Assembly: GCA_029706075.1 (NCBI GenBank)
Contig: JAINUG010000015.1
Location: forward strand, 1,955,715 to 2,019,714
Origin: Aldrovandia affinis
Taxonomy: Eukaryota > Chordata > Actinopteri > Notacanthiformes > Halosauridae
Direction of reading: 5' to 3'
DNA: 64,000 nucleotides
Under the pieces are notes generated by a model, which did no database searches, was not told the DNA's origin, and was given only the letters and a program-made list of their open reading frames with translations. Shown piece by piece: positions 12,119 to 24,001 of the stretch. The position numbers and the translations under genes were made by a program. Position 1 is the stretch's first letter. Each line of letters starts with the position of its first letter.

Positions 12119-13299
12119 GATCCTTTCAAATTTGGCAAAGGGTGGAGAAATATAGTATTTGTAATAAATTCGTGTTCGTGTAAATGAAATCTTTCCTTGT
12201 AATTTCATCATATGAACGACAAACTACGGCATTTTTTTCCTTTATAGTTTTTTTAACTAGTACACTGCCACGTTACATGAATCACGTGACCATCTGTGGT
12301 TTAAGGAATATACAGTCCTTTGCACTTTCATTACATAACTTTTGACGAAGTAAGTTTGGTATACTCTATAATGTCGTCTTGCAATGTATTTTTCCATTTA
12401 AATACAAAGTTGCGTGTGTAGGAAGATGCTTGTAGTTTTACAGACGCAGATGTTTGTACGTTTAAAGGCGAGCTTTAATAATCGAATAGCGTTTTACCAA
12501 AAAAAGTGATTCCTGCACCTTTAAGGGATTAGCTATACTGGGTGTGCAATTCTTACTGGAAAATGTGTTTGTGTCTTTACGTGATGGTTCATGGATTTCT
12601 CCATCACAAGTCAATGAAATCCTATTTCGTATTTTGCCCTTTCCAAACTAATCGTTACAATACCTGGAATATGAACGTGGATAACCAGATATCGTATGCG
12701 TTATTTTCTTATAATTAAAGAAACACTAGAGAACTGGGTCTTTTCCTTTTCCGATAATATTGTCTTTAACCACACGAAGTGAATCGTTATTCGTCAATTA
12801 CATTTACATGAAAAATATTATGAGTTATTAAATATTTTATTTCGGTACAATACCCTGAGATTTTCGCAAGCATTTTAAACTGAACAGTAAAGTTGGAGAA
12901 GGGGCATGTGCAATTTCAAATGAAAGAACCACGTCACCGAGAGGCTAAAACATCCCCCAGAACGATTCCGCTTACAAACAATGCGATGTAAACATTCCAA
13001 AGCAATCAGGCGACAATTTGATTTGATTTGATTTTATCGTGCATACCAGAGAGAAAATTGTATGAGAAACTAGTTTTGAAAATGATACTTGCATCCTTTA
13101 TTGAAATGATCCCCGTCCGCCCACCACCTTCTCTTTATGGAGCTCGATAGGAGCTGTCGTCAGTTTAGTGATAGTTAAATGCACTTGATAACCAACATAG
13201 ACGTATCTGGGTAGTTATTATTTTCAACATTTGATAAGAAGTTCACTGCATTGCTTGGCTTTTAAACGGTATAATGTAACAGGGTGTAATTCTCCTGTT

Positions 13300-13673
13300 C
13301 ACCTTAAGGATGTGTTACTTGAAGGAAACGCTCAGTTCCCAATAAGATGCGAGGAATGCAGAGATATACTCGAAGCTGTCCAGCAATCCTACTGCAGAAT
13401 TACATATTCCAAATATATTCGTGGATTCATTAACATTCTCTTACAACCGTTGTCAGTGTGGGAAACTTGATGATGCAGGGCTCAGAAATTCTCGTGGAAC
13501 CGCAGTACTAATGAAGACTCTTGGATTTATGTGATTCGGTGTTTTGGGGAAGAACTTGGAGGATTATTCTGGGGGAATAATTATTCATATCTACCACAGG
13601 ACTGCTTAATGGAACACTCGGTTGCAATGTCATCTCAAATTACAGTCTTGGAGCTATGTGGAAGAGCGATGCT
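13300..13673 (+). other. grin2a: Probable 5' non-coding exon 1 of grin2a (5' limit uncertain)
   Basis: The 3' boundary is a strong splice donor, GATGCT|GTAAGTA, at 13673/13674. The sequence before it is unique and carries several short upstream AUGs (for example around 13512, 13535, 13610 and 13628) followed by stops. The 5' end cannot be set: no TATA box or clear start is visible, and the limit given is a guess. Assignment to grin2a rests on strand, splice sites and position, with exon 2 641 bp downstream; mammalian GRIN2A also has non-coding exons before the start-codon exon. It could instead belong to another transcript. Confidence 0.35.
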
Positions 13674-14314
13674 GTAAGTAAATTCAACCATTTCGGTTTC
13701 TGTTACAGTTACTTGTTTTGCACTGTAGGAACTGTGATATTTTTCAGTTTTACTCGTTTAGCTTACCCACCAAAGTACCCTACACAAATTGTTTTATCTA
13801 CGAGCAAGTGTTTTTATATTCGTGCCACGACGTGAATATCTGGAGAAATTTGTATTTCTGAAGAATTCTCCGTATTGCTGTACATTTGTATAGTCTTCTG
13901 TTGGAAGAGAGGATGCCTTTAGATGCCTTCATATTTTGGGGAGATTTGTTTTACATTTATATATATTTTATTGATTTGTTATATTCATTTTTGTCGGGGC
14001 CAACCATACATTCATACATTATTTGCATGTTCTAATGAACATCAGAATACATATTTCTTCCTTTCCAAAACATTTGATGCTTCATATACCTAAGACAACT
14101 CGTGTCGTGATCATGTGAATAGCCTACCAGGTCTTTGAAGCCACTCTGCCTTCGATGTCGCTTCTATTTGCGGGTGCAGTGAATAAGATCAACAGACAAC
14201 AAAGGATTGTGGACAGATATGGGTTAAGGATTATACTAATGGACTGAACATATAATTATTGGTTTTTCTGCTTAATGTCGGATTCATTCATTGCGATTTT
14301 GTATTTCTTTGCAG

Positions 14315-14507
14315 AAGAGCAACTTTGCTTACTTTCCATCTTGGTTAGTTGCTGACGAGGAGGGATCTGATAGAAAATGTTCAGTGGAATCGAGCTTCTC
14401 TGCCTTCAGAGTTATATGGAGGAAAACCTTACTCTTCGATGCCAGCATTCGCGACATGCCAAATCTTCAAACATGCCAATCTGCAGCTACGTTTTGTGAC
14501 ATTGAAG
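14315..14507 (+). other. grin2a: Probable 5' non-coding exon 2 of grin2a
   Basis: A 193-bp internal exon candidate has a good acceptor (TTTGTATTTCTTTGCAG|AAGAG) and donor (ATTGAAG|GTATGT). Spliced to the coding exon at 18623, the 3' part stays open in the same frame as the receptor (codons ...LQLRFVTLK then GMKS). An in-frame ATG at 14439-14441 has a weak context (T at -3, C at +4); an in-frame stop lies at 14346-14348. If used, this AUG would add 24 residues before Met at 18626 and push the signal peptide inward. The main start is therefore more likely in the next exon. Confidence 0.5.
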
Positions 14508-16916
14508 GTATGTTCTAAAAAAATACCATTGGAACTATCTACACCAACAAAGAAGATAAGAGAGAAACACTACCGCAAGGGAGCGCTGTTGTATAATGAT
14601 TACCCCATCAAAGTAATGAGGACTCAAACTGAATGTATATCCACATTTTATTATTTCATACTCAGAATGCAGTCACTTTGTAGAAAAAGAGGTGTACATT
14701 ACATTTGCTTATTTTGTGGAAGGCTCGAAGGAAGCAGGTAAACAGTCCGATTACCTGCTTCTTCGCGGGTATCGTCGGCGTAAAAAAATGTAGCCTATTT
14801 TCAGAAGGTATGAGGCACACGCGTAGCCTATACATTATTTTAACACTGAATATTTTATTTCCAGAAGAAATTACTGTATTCCGGAGGGTACTATTCTGTA
14901 TTAGACACTTTTTAAGAGCAGAGTAGGCTATAGTTGTGCACAGGTGTATGGTGTGCTTCATACATACCCTAAAATGGGACTGTTTTATTTAACATAAGCA
15001 ATAATAATGTTCGTATTGCACATACATACATGCATACATTAATGCATACATACGTAACACGAAATTCGAAGCTTAAATGGCAGACCAGCACTCAACCAAA
15101 CGAAATAGGTTAGGCATTCTGTTTGTATTAGCAAAGTGGAACATTTTGAAAGCAGATGGCAGCAGACTGGTGTAGAGATGTCGTCCAGAATAGCCAATAT
15201 TTTAATTAGTCGTTTATCTTTCAAATGGAAATCAGCTCAACTTATTGTAATGTCGATAATCACTTTAGATGATAAAATGTACAAGCAAGTTGTGTTAAGC
15301 AGTAATTCTCTGACAAATCCATATTCATTCATTTCCAGCACTATTTCCTATTTAAATTTAATTGACTGGTATTTAATATTTGTAATTTTAAACGAATTAA
15401 TGTATCGACAACTGTGTGGGCGGTATAGAACAACGAAAGACAGCTTGATTCCCAAACCCTAGGATCGTGCTTCTGTGGAATGCTACGATGAAAAGTGTGA
15501 CTCGCAGCGGGGCAAATTGTTACTACAGCAGATATGTAACTGATGTGACCCCACTGGGAAAACATTTGTGCGGAGCGATCTTTGAGGACGCAGATCCATT
15601 GTCTGGTTGGGAATATCAAAGGCAAGCAAACCTGTAGAAATTAGTAGGCTACATTTCATTGTTAGTTTCAAACGTGATCGGAGTGGTGCTTAATACCGTA
15701 TAACACATGCCCACATTGGTAATATCTTTAATATGACTAACCATGTTACCCAACGAAACATAATCAATTTGTGCTGGATCTATGGATAGATACATACCAT
15801 GTTTTCTTAACTATTGAATTCGTCGTTGTCAATTATATTACTGTTATTGGAAGGCTTTAGTTTAGGCTGTAGTAATGACATACTCCATTACTACATTCCA
15901 TTTTTACACTCAGAGATGAGAGAAATTGAGTTAAGAAACATCACCTCCATTGAGTGTAATAATGAAACTGTAAAGAACGTTTGAAGAAAGTTTTTTTAAA
16001 TCAGATTAACCAGATCGTTTGCATGGGAATTGATGTTTAATCCCTATTTAATAGACAACAAATTGCATTGGCCTGCATCACTGAAGCAGAAAAAATGCAG
16101 ATACAGGACTTACAATTTGAATAATCCTTTCATTTTGCCATCGGAAATAATTGTGTACCATTTGATAGGAATGCAAATTAAAAAAAGATGAGACAATGAG
16201 ACTTTCGTACTCAAAAAAACACAACTCGTGGTAGAACATTAATTTGTATATGTAAATGTTTGATTTAAAGCCATAACTAAAAGTCTTGTGTTAATTTGTT
16301 TCAACTTCAACATGATTGTCTGTTTTCATAGCATTGCATTTGTTTCTGGTTTGTCACCCACATTTATAAGAAATCACTAATTTGAAATGATGGGGATAGC
16401 AGGCCAAACACTAATCTATAATTATGCACTCCAGGGCATCTTTGTCTCAAAAGAAAGCACACAATTTTGTTATCGGTAAGAAGCGGTTTGTTATGTTTGA
16501 GTGATGTTATTTTCTGAGGACTGTTAAAATCCTCTAGAAAGGTATCTGATATCATGATCTGAAAAGTGTACTGTCATATGCAATGTATAGCTCATTGCTA
16601 TTGGAGGATGTGGGAAGAATGGAAGCTACAGAAAGATGGAAAGAGAATAATTGGCAGTAGCTTTAATTGGTGAGGAAATTTGAGGTTTTTGACCACATGA
16701 TATAACACATGATAAACAACAGACCATTCACATGCAAGTTTAATGAACAAACAGACTATAGAACTGTGGACGATCGTGCATTTTTAGTGTGAGAACTCTG
16801 GCCTTTATGAAACTAGAGAACATGTGTTTGCTTTGTGAATTGGTGTGCTAAGAATTTGTGTACAGTAATAAGATTTTTAGGTTGTAAATAAGCTATATAT
16901 TATAAACACACAGAAA
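14508..16916. other. Intron 2 of grin2a, first part
   Basis: AT-rich intronic sequence without recognisable genes or transposon proteins. Short open frames here lack motifs and splice context. Confidence 0.4.
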
Positions 16917-17627
16917 CTACAGGGAGTAGACAATGTAATGGAAACACAAAATGAAAAAGGACTCGTATCTTCAAGTTACTAAATCACAATCACATGTTTA
17001 ATATAAATGTCTATGGGCTTCTGCTATAAAAGATGTTTTAAAATCAGTACTTTTATATGTGAGTTTCTACCGCAACAATGTATCAAGCGGAACAGTGTTG
17101 AAAATCATGATGGCATACGCCAGACAAGGAAAAACTGCATCACATTCACCTATATCTGGACGGGTTTATGTTTGGAGTAAGCCAAAGGAAGCCTTCAACC
17201 TGCATTGCTAGTTCCAAACTTGGTGGTGGATCTGTGATGGTATGGGCAGCCATATCGTTGGAGTCATTGGGTCTGATTATTGCTCTGTATGGTAAAAGTA
17301 TGTTCAAGAAATATGAAGCTATTTTAGGCAACCAGGTGCACCATGTGGTGCAAACATTGTTTCCTCAATATGTTCCTATACTCCCAAGATGATAAAGCCA
17401 ACATGCACACTGTTAAACAGATCCAAGAGTGGTCTCAAAGAACTGGAGGCTTTTCTTCTTCAAGAATGGTCCAGTATCCCACTAGAAACAGTTAAAAACC
17501 TTTATAACAGCATTCCAAGATGGATTGAAGCTGATTTGAAGGCAAAGGGCATCACAATGCCTTATTAGTCAATTCATATAAGGTATTATTTGACGTTTCC
17601 ATTATTTTGTCTACCCCCTGTTCTTTG
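16917..17627 (+). mobile_element. Tc1-like transposon relic with inverted ends
   Basis: The ends are ACAGGGAGTAGACAATGTAA on the left and TTTGTCTACCCCCTGT on the right, mutually inverted. Inside, fragments of a Tc1-type transposase read FKLGGGSVMVWAAIS (about 17213-17257), YEAILGNQVHHVVQTLFPQ, and the C-terminal RWIEADLKAKGITMPY (17520-17567). The segment with the catalytic HDN and NxIE motifs is missing or destroyed. A longer copy of the same family lies on the minus strand at 28644-30026. Confidence 0.8.
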
Positions 17628-17628
17628 T

Positions 17629-18560
17629 TTTATAGTCTGTATGTAATAATAATCATTCTTTATTTGGAAATGTGGATAGAAGAAACGTGTTGAACAAGCT
17701 AATTAAAACCAGCCATTTGATCTAGTTGGCTGAAGCATAAGAGGAAGATTACAAAGCCTGTGTACACTATATTTCACTGTGCATCATTTAACTGGTGGTC
17801 CAAAATGAGGCCCTCAGAGTGAGTTGATGCCAGCTTTCAAGTGTTGCTCCCAACTGTCTGAAGTGATATAAAATATCCTCTCTTTGTTGCAATAATTCCC
17901 AGCCCCTCTTAATAATGAGATGCAAAGTGTTGCTCTCTAGGTAGTAAGATATGATTTTGGGCATGCAATGATTACACTTTGCATGTAGAGGTGTAAAGCA
18001 TCTTGCATCTTTTATTTTAATTCAAAACAATCCAAAAAGGTGTGAGAGTGAAAACCATAAAATGGTTTATTGCACCTCAGCATGAAATTGAGATAACTGT
18101 AGTGTCTGGTGTTCACCATATTGTGATGTAACTTGGACGGATTATTTAATCAATACGCAATTCAATGTTACAGTACACAGCTCACTCCCAAGGATGTGGG
18201 TTTAGAATACGTCTAGGTTGTACAACAGGGCACCCGCCTGTACTTCAATGACTATATAAAATCAAAAGCTCCACATAGAGTTGGAGGCCTTGTGACATTC
18301 TTTGACATTTTCATTGACATTTTGAATGAGGAGAGAATTTCCAAATGGAGCTTTTAAGAACACTTGTTTATGCAAAGTCTGACTCTATACTTACTAATAA
18401 AGACTCTCACATGCAAACAGTAACAGTACCAGTTACAATTTACAAAAGCAAGCTGTGACCTACACTTACATGTTTTGATTTGCACCTATGCAGTTTTGAT
18501 ACTACTGTCACTCATGGGGGAGTGAAGGGAAGGGGCATTGCCAATGCTCAGTCATAACAA
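17629..18560. other. Intron 2 of grin2a, last part
   Basis: No genes or repeats recognised; unique-looking AT-rich sequence leading to the RE1-like motif and the coding exon. Confidence 0.4.
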
Positions 18561-18562
18561 TG

Positions 18563-18590
18563 GGCGCTATGTAAGAGTCATGGTGCTGAA
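18563..18590 (-). promoter_or_regulatory. Expanded-spacing RE1/NRSE-like element (REST)
   Basis: On the minus strand a perfect left half-site TTCAGCACC (18590-18582) is followed after 9 bp by a right half ACATAGCGCC, which matches 7 of 10 positions of GGACAGCGCC. The half-site starts are 18 bp apart instead of the canonical 11. REST is reported to bind RE1 versions with such widened spacing. It ends 33 bp before the start-codon exon of a neuronal receptor gene. Confidence 0.45.
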
Positions 18591-18640
18591 GCTCTCTTCT
18601 GTTTGTGTCATTGTTTCTGCAGGGGATGAAGTCGATCGCT

Positions 18641-19030
18641 ATGGGGAATTTAGTGCTAGCACTCCTGACACTTCCAATTCTTATGTCACACATCGAAGTG
18701 GCTTTCGGAGCAGAGAAAGTCCCCATCCTGAACATTGCCGTGATCCTGGGGCGAACCCGTTACATCTCGGAGCGAGACATACGGGCTCTGTGGAGCAAGG
18801 ATGAGCCCATCGACGTGAACGTCGTGACGCTGCTGGTGAACGAGACTGACCCCAAGAGCATCATAACCCACGTGTGTGACCTGATGTCAGGGACCAAGAT
18901 CCACGGTGTGGTGTTCGGGGATGGCACAGACCAGGAAGCCATCGCCCAGATTTTGGATTTCATTTCGTCCCAGACGTTAATACCTATCTTGGGTATCCAT
19001 GGAGGGTCTTCCATGATCATGGCAGACAAG
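18641..19030 (+). CDS. grin2a: NMDA receptor GluN2A subunit, first coding exon (partial gene)
   Basis: Encodes the N-terminus of a glutamate-binding GluN2 subunit of the NMDA receptor, a ligand-gated cation channel at excitatory synapses. The exon spans 18623-19030 (acceptor TTTCTGCAG|GGG; donor GACAAG|GTGAGC, phase 0). The ATG at 18641 (G at -3, G at +4) is chosen because it has the best context and aligns with mammalian Met1; an in-frame ATG at 18626 is the alternative. Residues 1-24 are a hydrophobic signal peptide ([11 protein letters not shown]). The amino-terminal (LIVBP-like) domain follows: [72 protein letters not shown] at residue 67 is an N-glycosylation sequon; C79 matches the conserved disulfide cysteine. 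[19 protein letters not shown] and VFGD favour GluN2A over 2B, 2C or 2D. Odd point: Arg40 replaces the zinc-binding His44, while His120 matches His128. The remaining exons lie beyond the window. Confidence 0.93.
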
Positions 19031-19468
19031 GTGAGCACGCAGCACACCACACACAGATGAACATTCACTATTCTGAGGTAAAGGTAGGTCTGAAATAGGT
19101 TAATGACAGAGCAATGACATCACACCCTGGCTGTATACAGGAGCTGTCTTTTGAAATACTTCAAAATTGATAGATCTCAACACATTGTGTTTTCTAATGT
19201 CATAAATTCAAACAAGCAAAAAACAATTACTTCACAAATATGTAGTATTTGGAGAATATAGATGCAGTGTATACAAACCATTATAGGCTGTGATCCCTTG
19301 TATGTGCAGGTTTTGGGTACAGTCTGCTGAAATATGTGTCCATCAAAGACAAACCGTCTGGCATCCAATACTAATACTGCACATTAGGTTAACAAAAGTT
19401 AATCATTTGTTTTTCAAAACAGATTTATTTAGGGCCCCTTGAACCATTGAATGGATATTTGATTACAT

Positions 19469-20315
19469 ATACACATTACATTGAAGTATTTAGCGCACGC
19501 TCTTATCCAGAGCAGCTTAGAAGTGCCGGCTTGGCAACAAGCAGCAACAATTCCATCAATAACACACCTGAAAATATGTGTCATCATGCAACATATCACA
19601 TTGTATTAAGTGCAATAGTAGAAACAAAGGGAGTTTGAGGATATAGTGTTCAGTCATTTTGGGGATTTCAGCTCAGAATTGAGGGAAAGGGGACTTTGAG
19701 CTGAGATGCAGTTTGAAGAGGTGGGTTTTTAGTCTGTGGTGGAATATGGACAGTGACTCGACTGTCCTGACTGTAGTGAGGAGCTTGTTCCACCACTGTG
19801 GGGCCAGAGTAGAGAAGACAATATTGATAATATATTAGAGGTATGAGGGAGCAGTTCTTCATTCTTCCCCATAGGCTAAACCCAGAGTTTTTTTATTTTG
19901 TCCTGGCCACAACTGGTAACCAGTGAAGGGAGACCAAGAGAGGTGAAACATGAGTATTTTGGCTAGTTATAGACAAGACATGCAGCAGCATTCTGGATAA
20001 GCTGGAGAGGCCTGATGAGACTGGCAAGGAGAGAGGTGTAGTAGTTCCGTCGGTACATCACTTGAGCCTGGACTATGAGCTGGGTAGCCGGGTTTCTGTT
20101 GTGAGAAATGGGTGCATTTTGTGTATATGGTACAGAAAGAATGAACAGCTCTGTGTTGATATGCTTGCAGTGAAGGACAGCTTGTCCTCAAGCACTACAT
20201 CCAGGTTCTTGGCAGTCTGGGAATTGGACACCATTGTGTTATCGAGAGTAATAGAGAGGTTCCTTAGGGGGTGACACTTGTACGGCTCAGTTTTGGGGAG
20301 ATTGAACTTTGAACT
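19469..20315 (-). pseudogene. L2/CR1-like LINE, C-terminal ORF2 and 3' tail
   Basis: On the minus strand, with frameshifts, the end of a LINE reverse-transcriptase protein can be read: AKNLDVVLEDKLSFTASI, then SFFLYHIHKMHPFLTTE, RPLQLIQNAAACLV, then WWNKLLTTVRTVESLSIF and HRLKTHLFKLHL. This order (NLGVVLD-type, LIQNAAARLV-type, PQWWNELP-type, LKTHLF-type) is typical of L2/CR1-like LINEs of fish. The 3' end carries the CTCTGGATAAGAGCG tail (19495-19515). It is 5'-truncated and inactive. Confidence 0.75.
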
Positions 20316-20319
20316 TTGA

Positions 20320-21466
20320 ACTTTGGAGTACTTTTGGAGAACTTTGAATACATGTACAACTAATGACGGCCTTCTTAGTTCAGTTGCATAATTTAAATAG
20401 GAATACCATTAATTATTGATAATTACATATTCTTGATTTAGTCCTAGAGGCTTTTAATGATGAAAAATATTAAAACTACACCGTGGGTTGCTCTGAGTGT
20501 TTACTGCAGGGGAACTCCATTTAAGAAAGAGCCAGAGGTCTGTGCAGTAATTGCTTTTTCTCTTTGGTAAACCTCTGCTTGAGAGTCCTAGTAGTGTGAA
20601 CTGTAAATGAAAGGGACACATTATTTGCCACTTGACAACAATTTAAGCATTTGACATCACTTTGTAATTACCCATAATCATGGGGTTCCTTCTCAACTAT
20701 GCTGAAAATCAAATTCATTGAGCCATGAAGTTGTTTCTCATATGCAATTTAAGGTTTAATTTATATTTTCTGAATGATTGAGGCAAAAATATTTCTAAAA
20801 TAATACTTTAAGTGGTTATAGATTTTAAACCTAAAGTGCTAGAGTAGCCTATTGGTTGGATTTATTATTTATGTTATTGACCCATCTATTATGGTTAGTA
20901 GTTCATGCCTACACTGTATTCATATTTTTATTTCATAACAGTGCACAGCTGAAAGATTAGCTTTGTCAATTACATAACACACATAGCAATTATGATAGTT
21001 GCCTAGGCAACAACAGTGTCTGACCAGCACCTTTTTACATTATGCTGTTTATTTTTAGATTTTGAAGGTATAACTTAGGCTTAAATATCTTTCAGCAAGG
21101 ATAGTTTAGACTAGATCTTCTTATTTTAGGTCAGAACCATGGGATATGCTTTTGGTGTGCATTACCTACATTTATAACAAACATTTCCATTGCTGGGAAA
21201 TGGAAAAACAAGCCTGTTTCTGAGCAAGTGAGTTTCTCATATACATAGGAATATGTTATTTTGGGGAAACTGAACACTGATGATGTGCCTAATTGCCTAA
21301 TTTATCAACCCAAACATTTGATGTTCTGTTTCCTTTAGTGAGAACATCCCCATTGTTAATAGTTTATTATAACCATTGTCAATGTAAATACAAATGAATA
21401 AACATAGGAAAACATGAAATAATTGCTTCAAATGGCTAATATTGCTAATAGTCCAAGGATGATACT
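20320..21466. other. Intronic sequence, nothing recognised
   Basis: AT-rich intronic DNA. A short GAACTTT(GA) repeat near 20308-20345 is the only simple pattern. Confidence 0.4.
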
Positions 21467-21467
21467 A

Positions 21468-21663
21468 CAGTGCCCCTTTAAAGTCTACACCCATCTCAAA
21501 AATGTCACCTTTTGCTACCTTACAGCCTGAAATTAAAACATATTAAATCAGACTTTTTCCACCGACAACTTCCAAGTGAAGACAAAAATCTAAAAATTTC
21601 AGAACATTAATTAAAAATAAAAACCTGAATTTGAGACGGGGTTTAGATTTTAAAGGGGCATTG
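21468..21663. mobile_element. Tc1-derived MITE (deletion derivative)
   Basis: A 196-bp element runs from TA|CAGTGCCCCTTTAAAGTC to TTTAAAGGGGCATTG|TA, with inverted ends and a TA target duplication. Its left 90 bp closely matches the left end of the Tc1 relic at 59511 (TTACAGCCTGAAATTAAAAC, then ATCAGACTTTTTCC). The transposase has been lost, so it depended on a full-length relative. Confidence 0.85.
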
Positions 21664-21666
21664 TAT

Positions 21667-22890
21667 ATGTGGAATAAATTACCACTGTTTTCCACCTTCT
21701 TGTTTAATGAAAGACAATGCTCTATTTTGGGGTATTCTGCATTTAAATACATTCTTAGTGGACAAGTCTTTGGTGTACAGTGTTAGTTACTGAATGGAAA
21801 TTTGCTACCCTCAATGAGTATTTGCAGATATGGCAGATAGGAGCCGTGTAAACACTGAAACTGGTATGGCTGTGCAAACAATTTTCGTTTGCTGCATACT
21901 ATGATGCATATTTTTTCAGTGATGAATGAGAGCCAGGAGTACAAGGATAATTTTGAAACCAAACTGTGCTGTGACACAATACTAATTCAGCCATTAACTT
22001 CCACCATACAAGCCATCCTTTTAATCAGGTCTGTTTGTAGCACAGTAGGATTTGGCAATAGGCAAGCATTTCCCCCCCCCTCTTTTAGCTGCTGACTTTG
22101 AAAACTGTAAATCCTCCACATGTATACTAGAAGAGATTATGTGCTCCCTTCATCCTCTTTGCCAACTTTCTTTGTTTATAACTTGTTCTCTGCTGTAATC
22201 TTCACCTCCCCGTCAAATCCCTATGTCAACAAACTACTCAGAAGTGGGTTCACAGCAAACAAACTAAAACACACAAACTAGCAAACTTAACACCTTTTCC
22301 AACTGGCCCTTCTAATGGATAGAACAAATGTAGGGATTACTGTAAACCTCTAGTCTTTGCTGTAATGTCTCTTTGCCTTCACAAATTTGATTGATTTGTA
22401 TAAAGTCCTTAGTGGTTTCTAAATATTTAGGTACAGCTGAAAGGGTTAAGCATTTCTGTTTTTCAGTAGTATTATTAGAGAAATTATCTGAGTTTGATGT
22501 GGGGTTTAACTATTTTGACTGTTGATTTGAATTTTACTTCTGCCTCTGAGATATACTGGATAAGCTTGTTGCTACCACAATTTATAATGAAGGTCATGCT
22601 ATCAATTGACTCCATACAATTACCAGGGCTCCAGACTAACTTTTTAAAAACTATTTTTTAACTTAGTCGCACCATGGAAAATGACTTTTATTGGTACATT
22701 TTAGATACATTTGACAATAACATTTTACACTTTACATTTTACACTTAAATTTCAATAAGTCTTGCTTTCATCAATAGCCTGTGGTCATGATCTGTAGTTT
22801 GGCTTCCCGGCCCTCTACAAAGTTGGTATTGCCAACCTTTGTCAGTGCTGTACTCCCTATCCTTATTGTGCCTTAACCAATCAGCCATTC
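21667..22890. other. Intronic sequence, nothing recognised
   Basis: AT-rich, with no coding motifs or repeat ends recognised. Confidence 0.35.
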
Positions 22891-22897
22891 CATAGGG

Positions 22898-23993
22898 CAG
22901 GGGTTCCCAAACTCAGTCCTGGGGGATGTATGCTGGTTTTAATTCCGACAATTATTGCAGTTCCTGAAGTACAATGAGCTGCTCATTGTATTTATTTAGA
23001 CACTTAAAAAAAAAATGATGTGGCATCTCTTATTGCCACATTATGTCAGAAACAGATATTCACAGAATGAATGAATGAATGAATATTACACATTTAAGGA
23101 CTTTTAATAAGTCAGATCAGTTCTCAGACAACTATTGCTGTTTGTTACTTTTCCTACACCCGACAGCCAGCAGAGAACTAAACAGGATTTTTATACCCAA
23201 TGTGGATTCCCTTTCACACATGTGCAGTTGCGCGCACCATCTGATCACGGTATCATTTATGTGAATTGGAAGGGGGTCCACTCCATTAATATCCAGGTGG
23301 TTTGTGATACACACTCTAGGGTGACGCATGTAGGCCTACTGCATGACGAACATAAATTAAACAGGCCTAGTTGCAGTTGTGAGCTTGTTATTTATTGCTT
23401 TCCATTTAACAATTACATTAAGTTAGAATAAAATAAACGTTGTTTTTTAAGTTGGAAAGCCTACAAATAAGGAAAAAAAGAGATGAAAATAACAAATTAA
23501 TGTACGCCTTGTTTTCCCCCTCTGATTCACGCGCCAACTTTTCCGCACCTCCTCACTCTCCTCTTTTGAGAAGTGCTCCTGGTGCAGCCGTGCAAAACTG
23601 TCATCCATGTCAGGAAATTGCCAATTTAGGAAATTGCGCTTAGAAATAGTTCCCATGCAAAAGTATTGTTGGATTCATAAAATCTGTTAATTTAACGTTT
23701 ACCCACATGCGTATATTGATGAATCCTAATTATTCTTAACTTAAGAGACTTGCATGCACATGTAAATTAGAATAATACATGCCCCAGAAAACCCATATAA
23801 GGCCCTTCTGATTTCACAGGTTTCACACTTTTCATGAATGAGACCCAATACGCCTTAACTGCATTGTGTTAAAAATCTGTTAATGCATAATTTATTGAAC
23901 TTAAACATGTTTTCACAACCTTAATAAATAGATAGGTTGGAATGAAAACAAACATACAAGGTGGTGCCCCAGGATTGAGGTTGGGAACCGCTG
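22898..23993. mobile_element. hAT-type non-autonomous transposon, 1.1 kb
   Basis: Starts CAGGGGTTCCCAAACTCAGT and ends, read in reverse complement, CAGCGGTTCCCAACCTCAAT, an inverted pair with few differences. It is flanked by CCATAGGG (22890-22897) and CCATACGG (23994-24001), an 8-bp hAT target duplication with one change. Contents are AT-rich, with a short (AATG)n stretch near 23065; no transposase motif was found. Confidence 0.75.
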
Positions 23994-24001
23994 CCATACG
24001 G

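Noticed and set aside
14349..14741. 130-codon frame read through exon 2 into intron
   Set aside because: The strong donor at 14508 and the receptor context indicate splicing; the read-through part lacks motifs.
18626..18640. ATG at 18626 as the main GluN2A start
   Set aside because: Possible, but the ATG at 18641 has G at -3 and +4 and aligns with mammalian Met1; kept only as an alternative.
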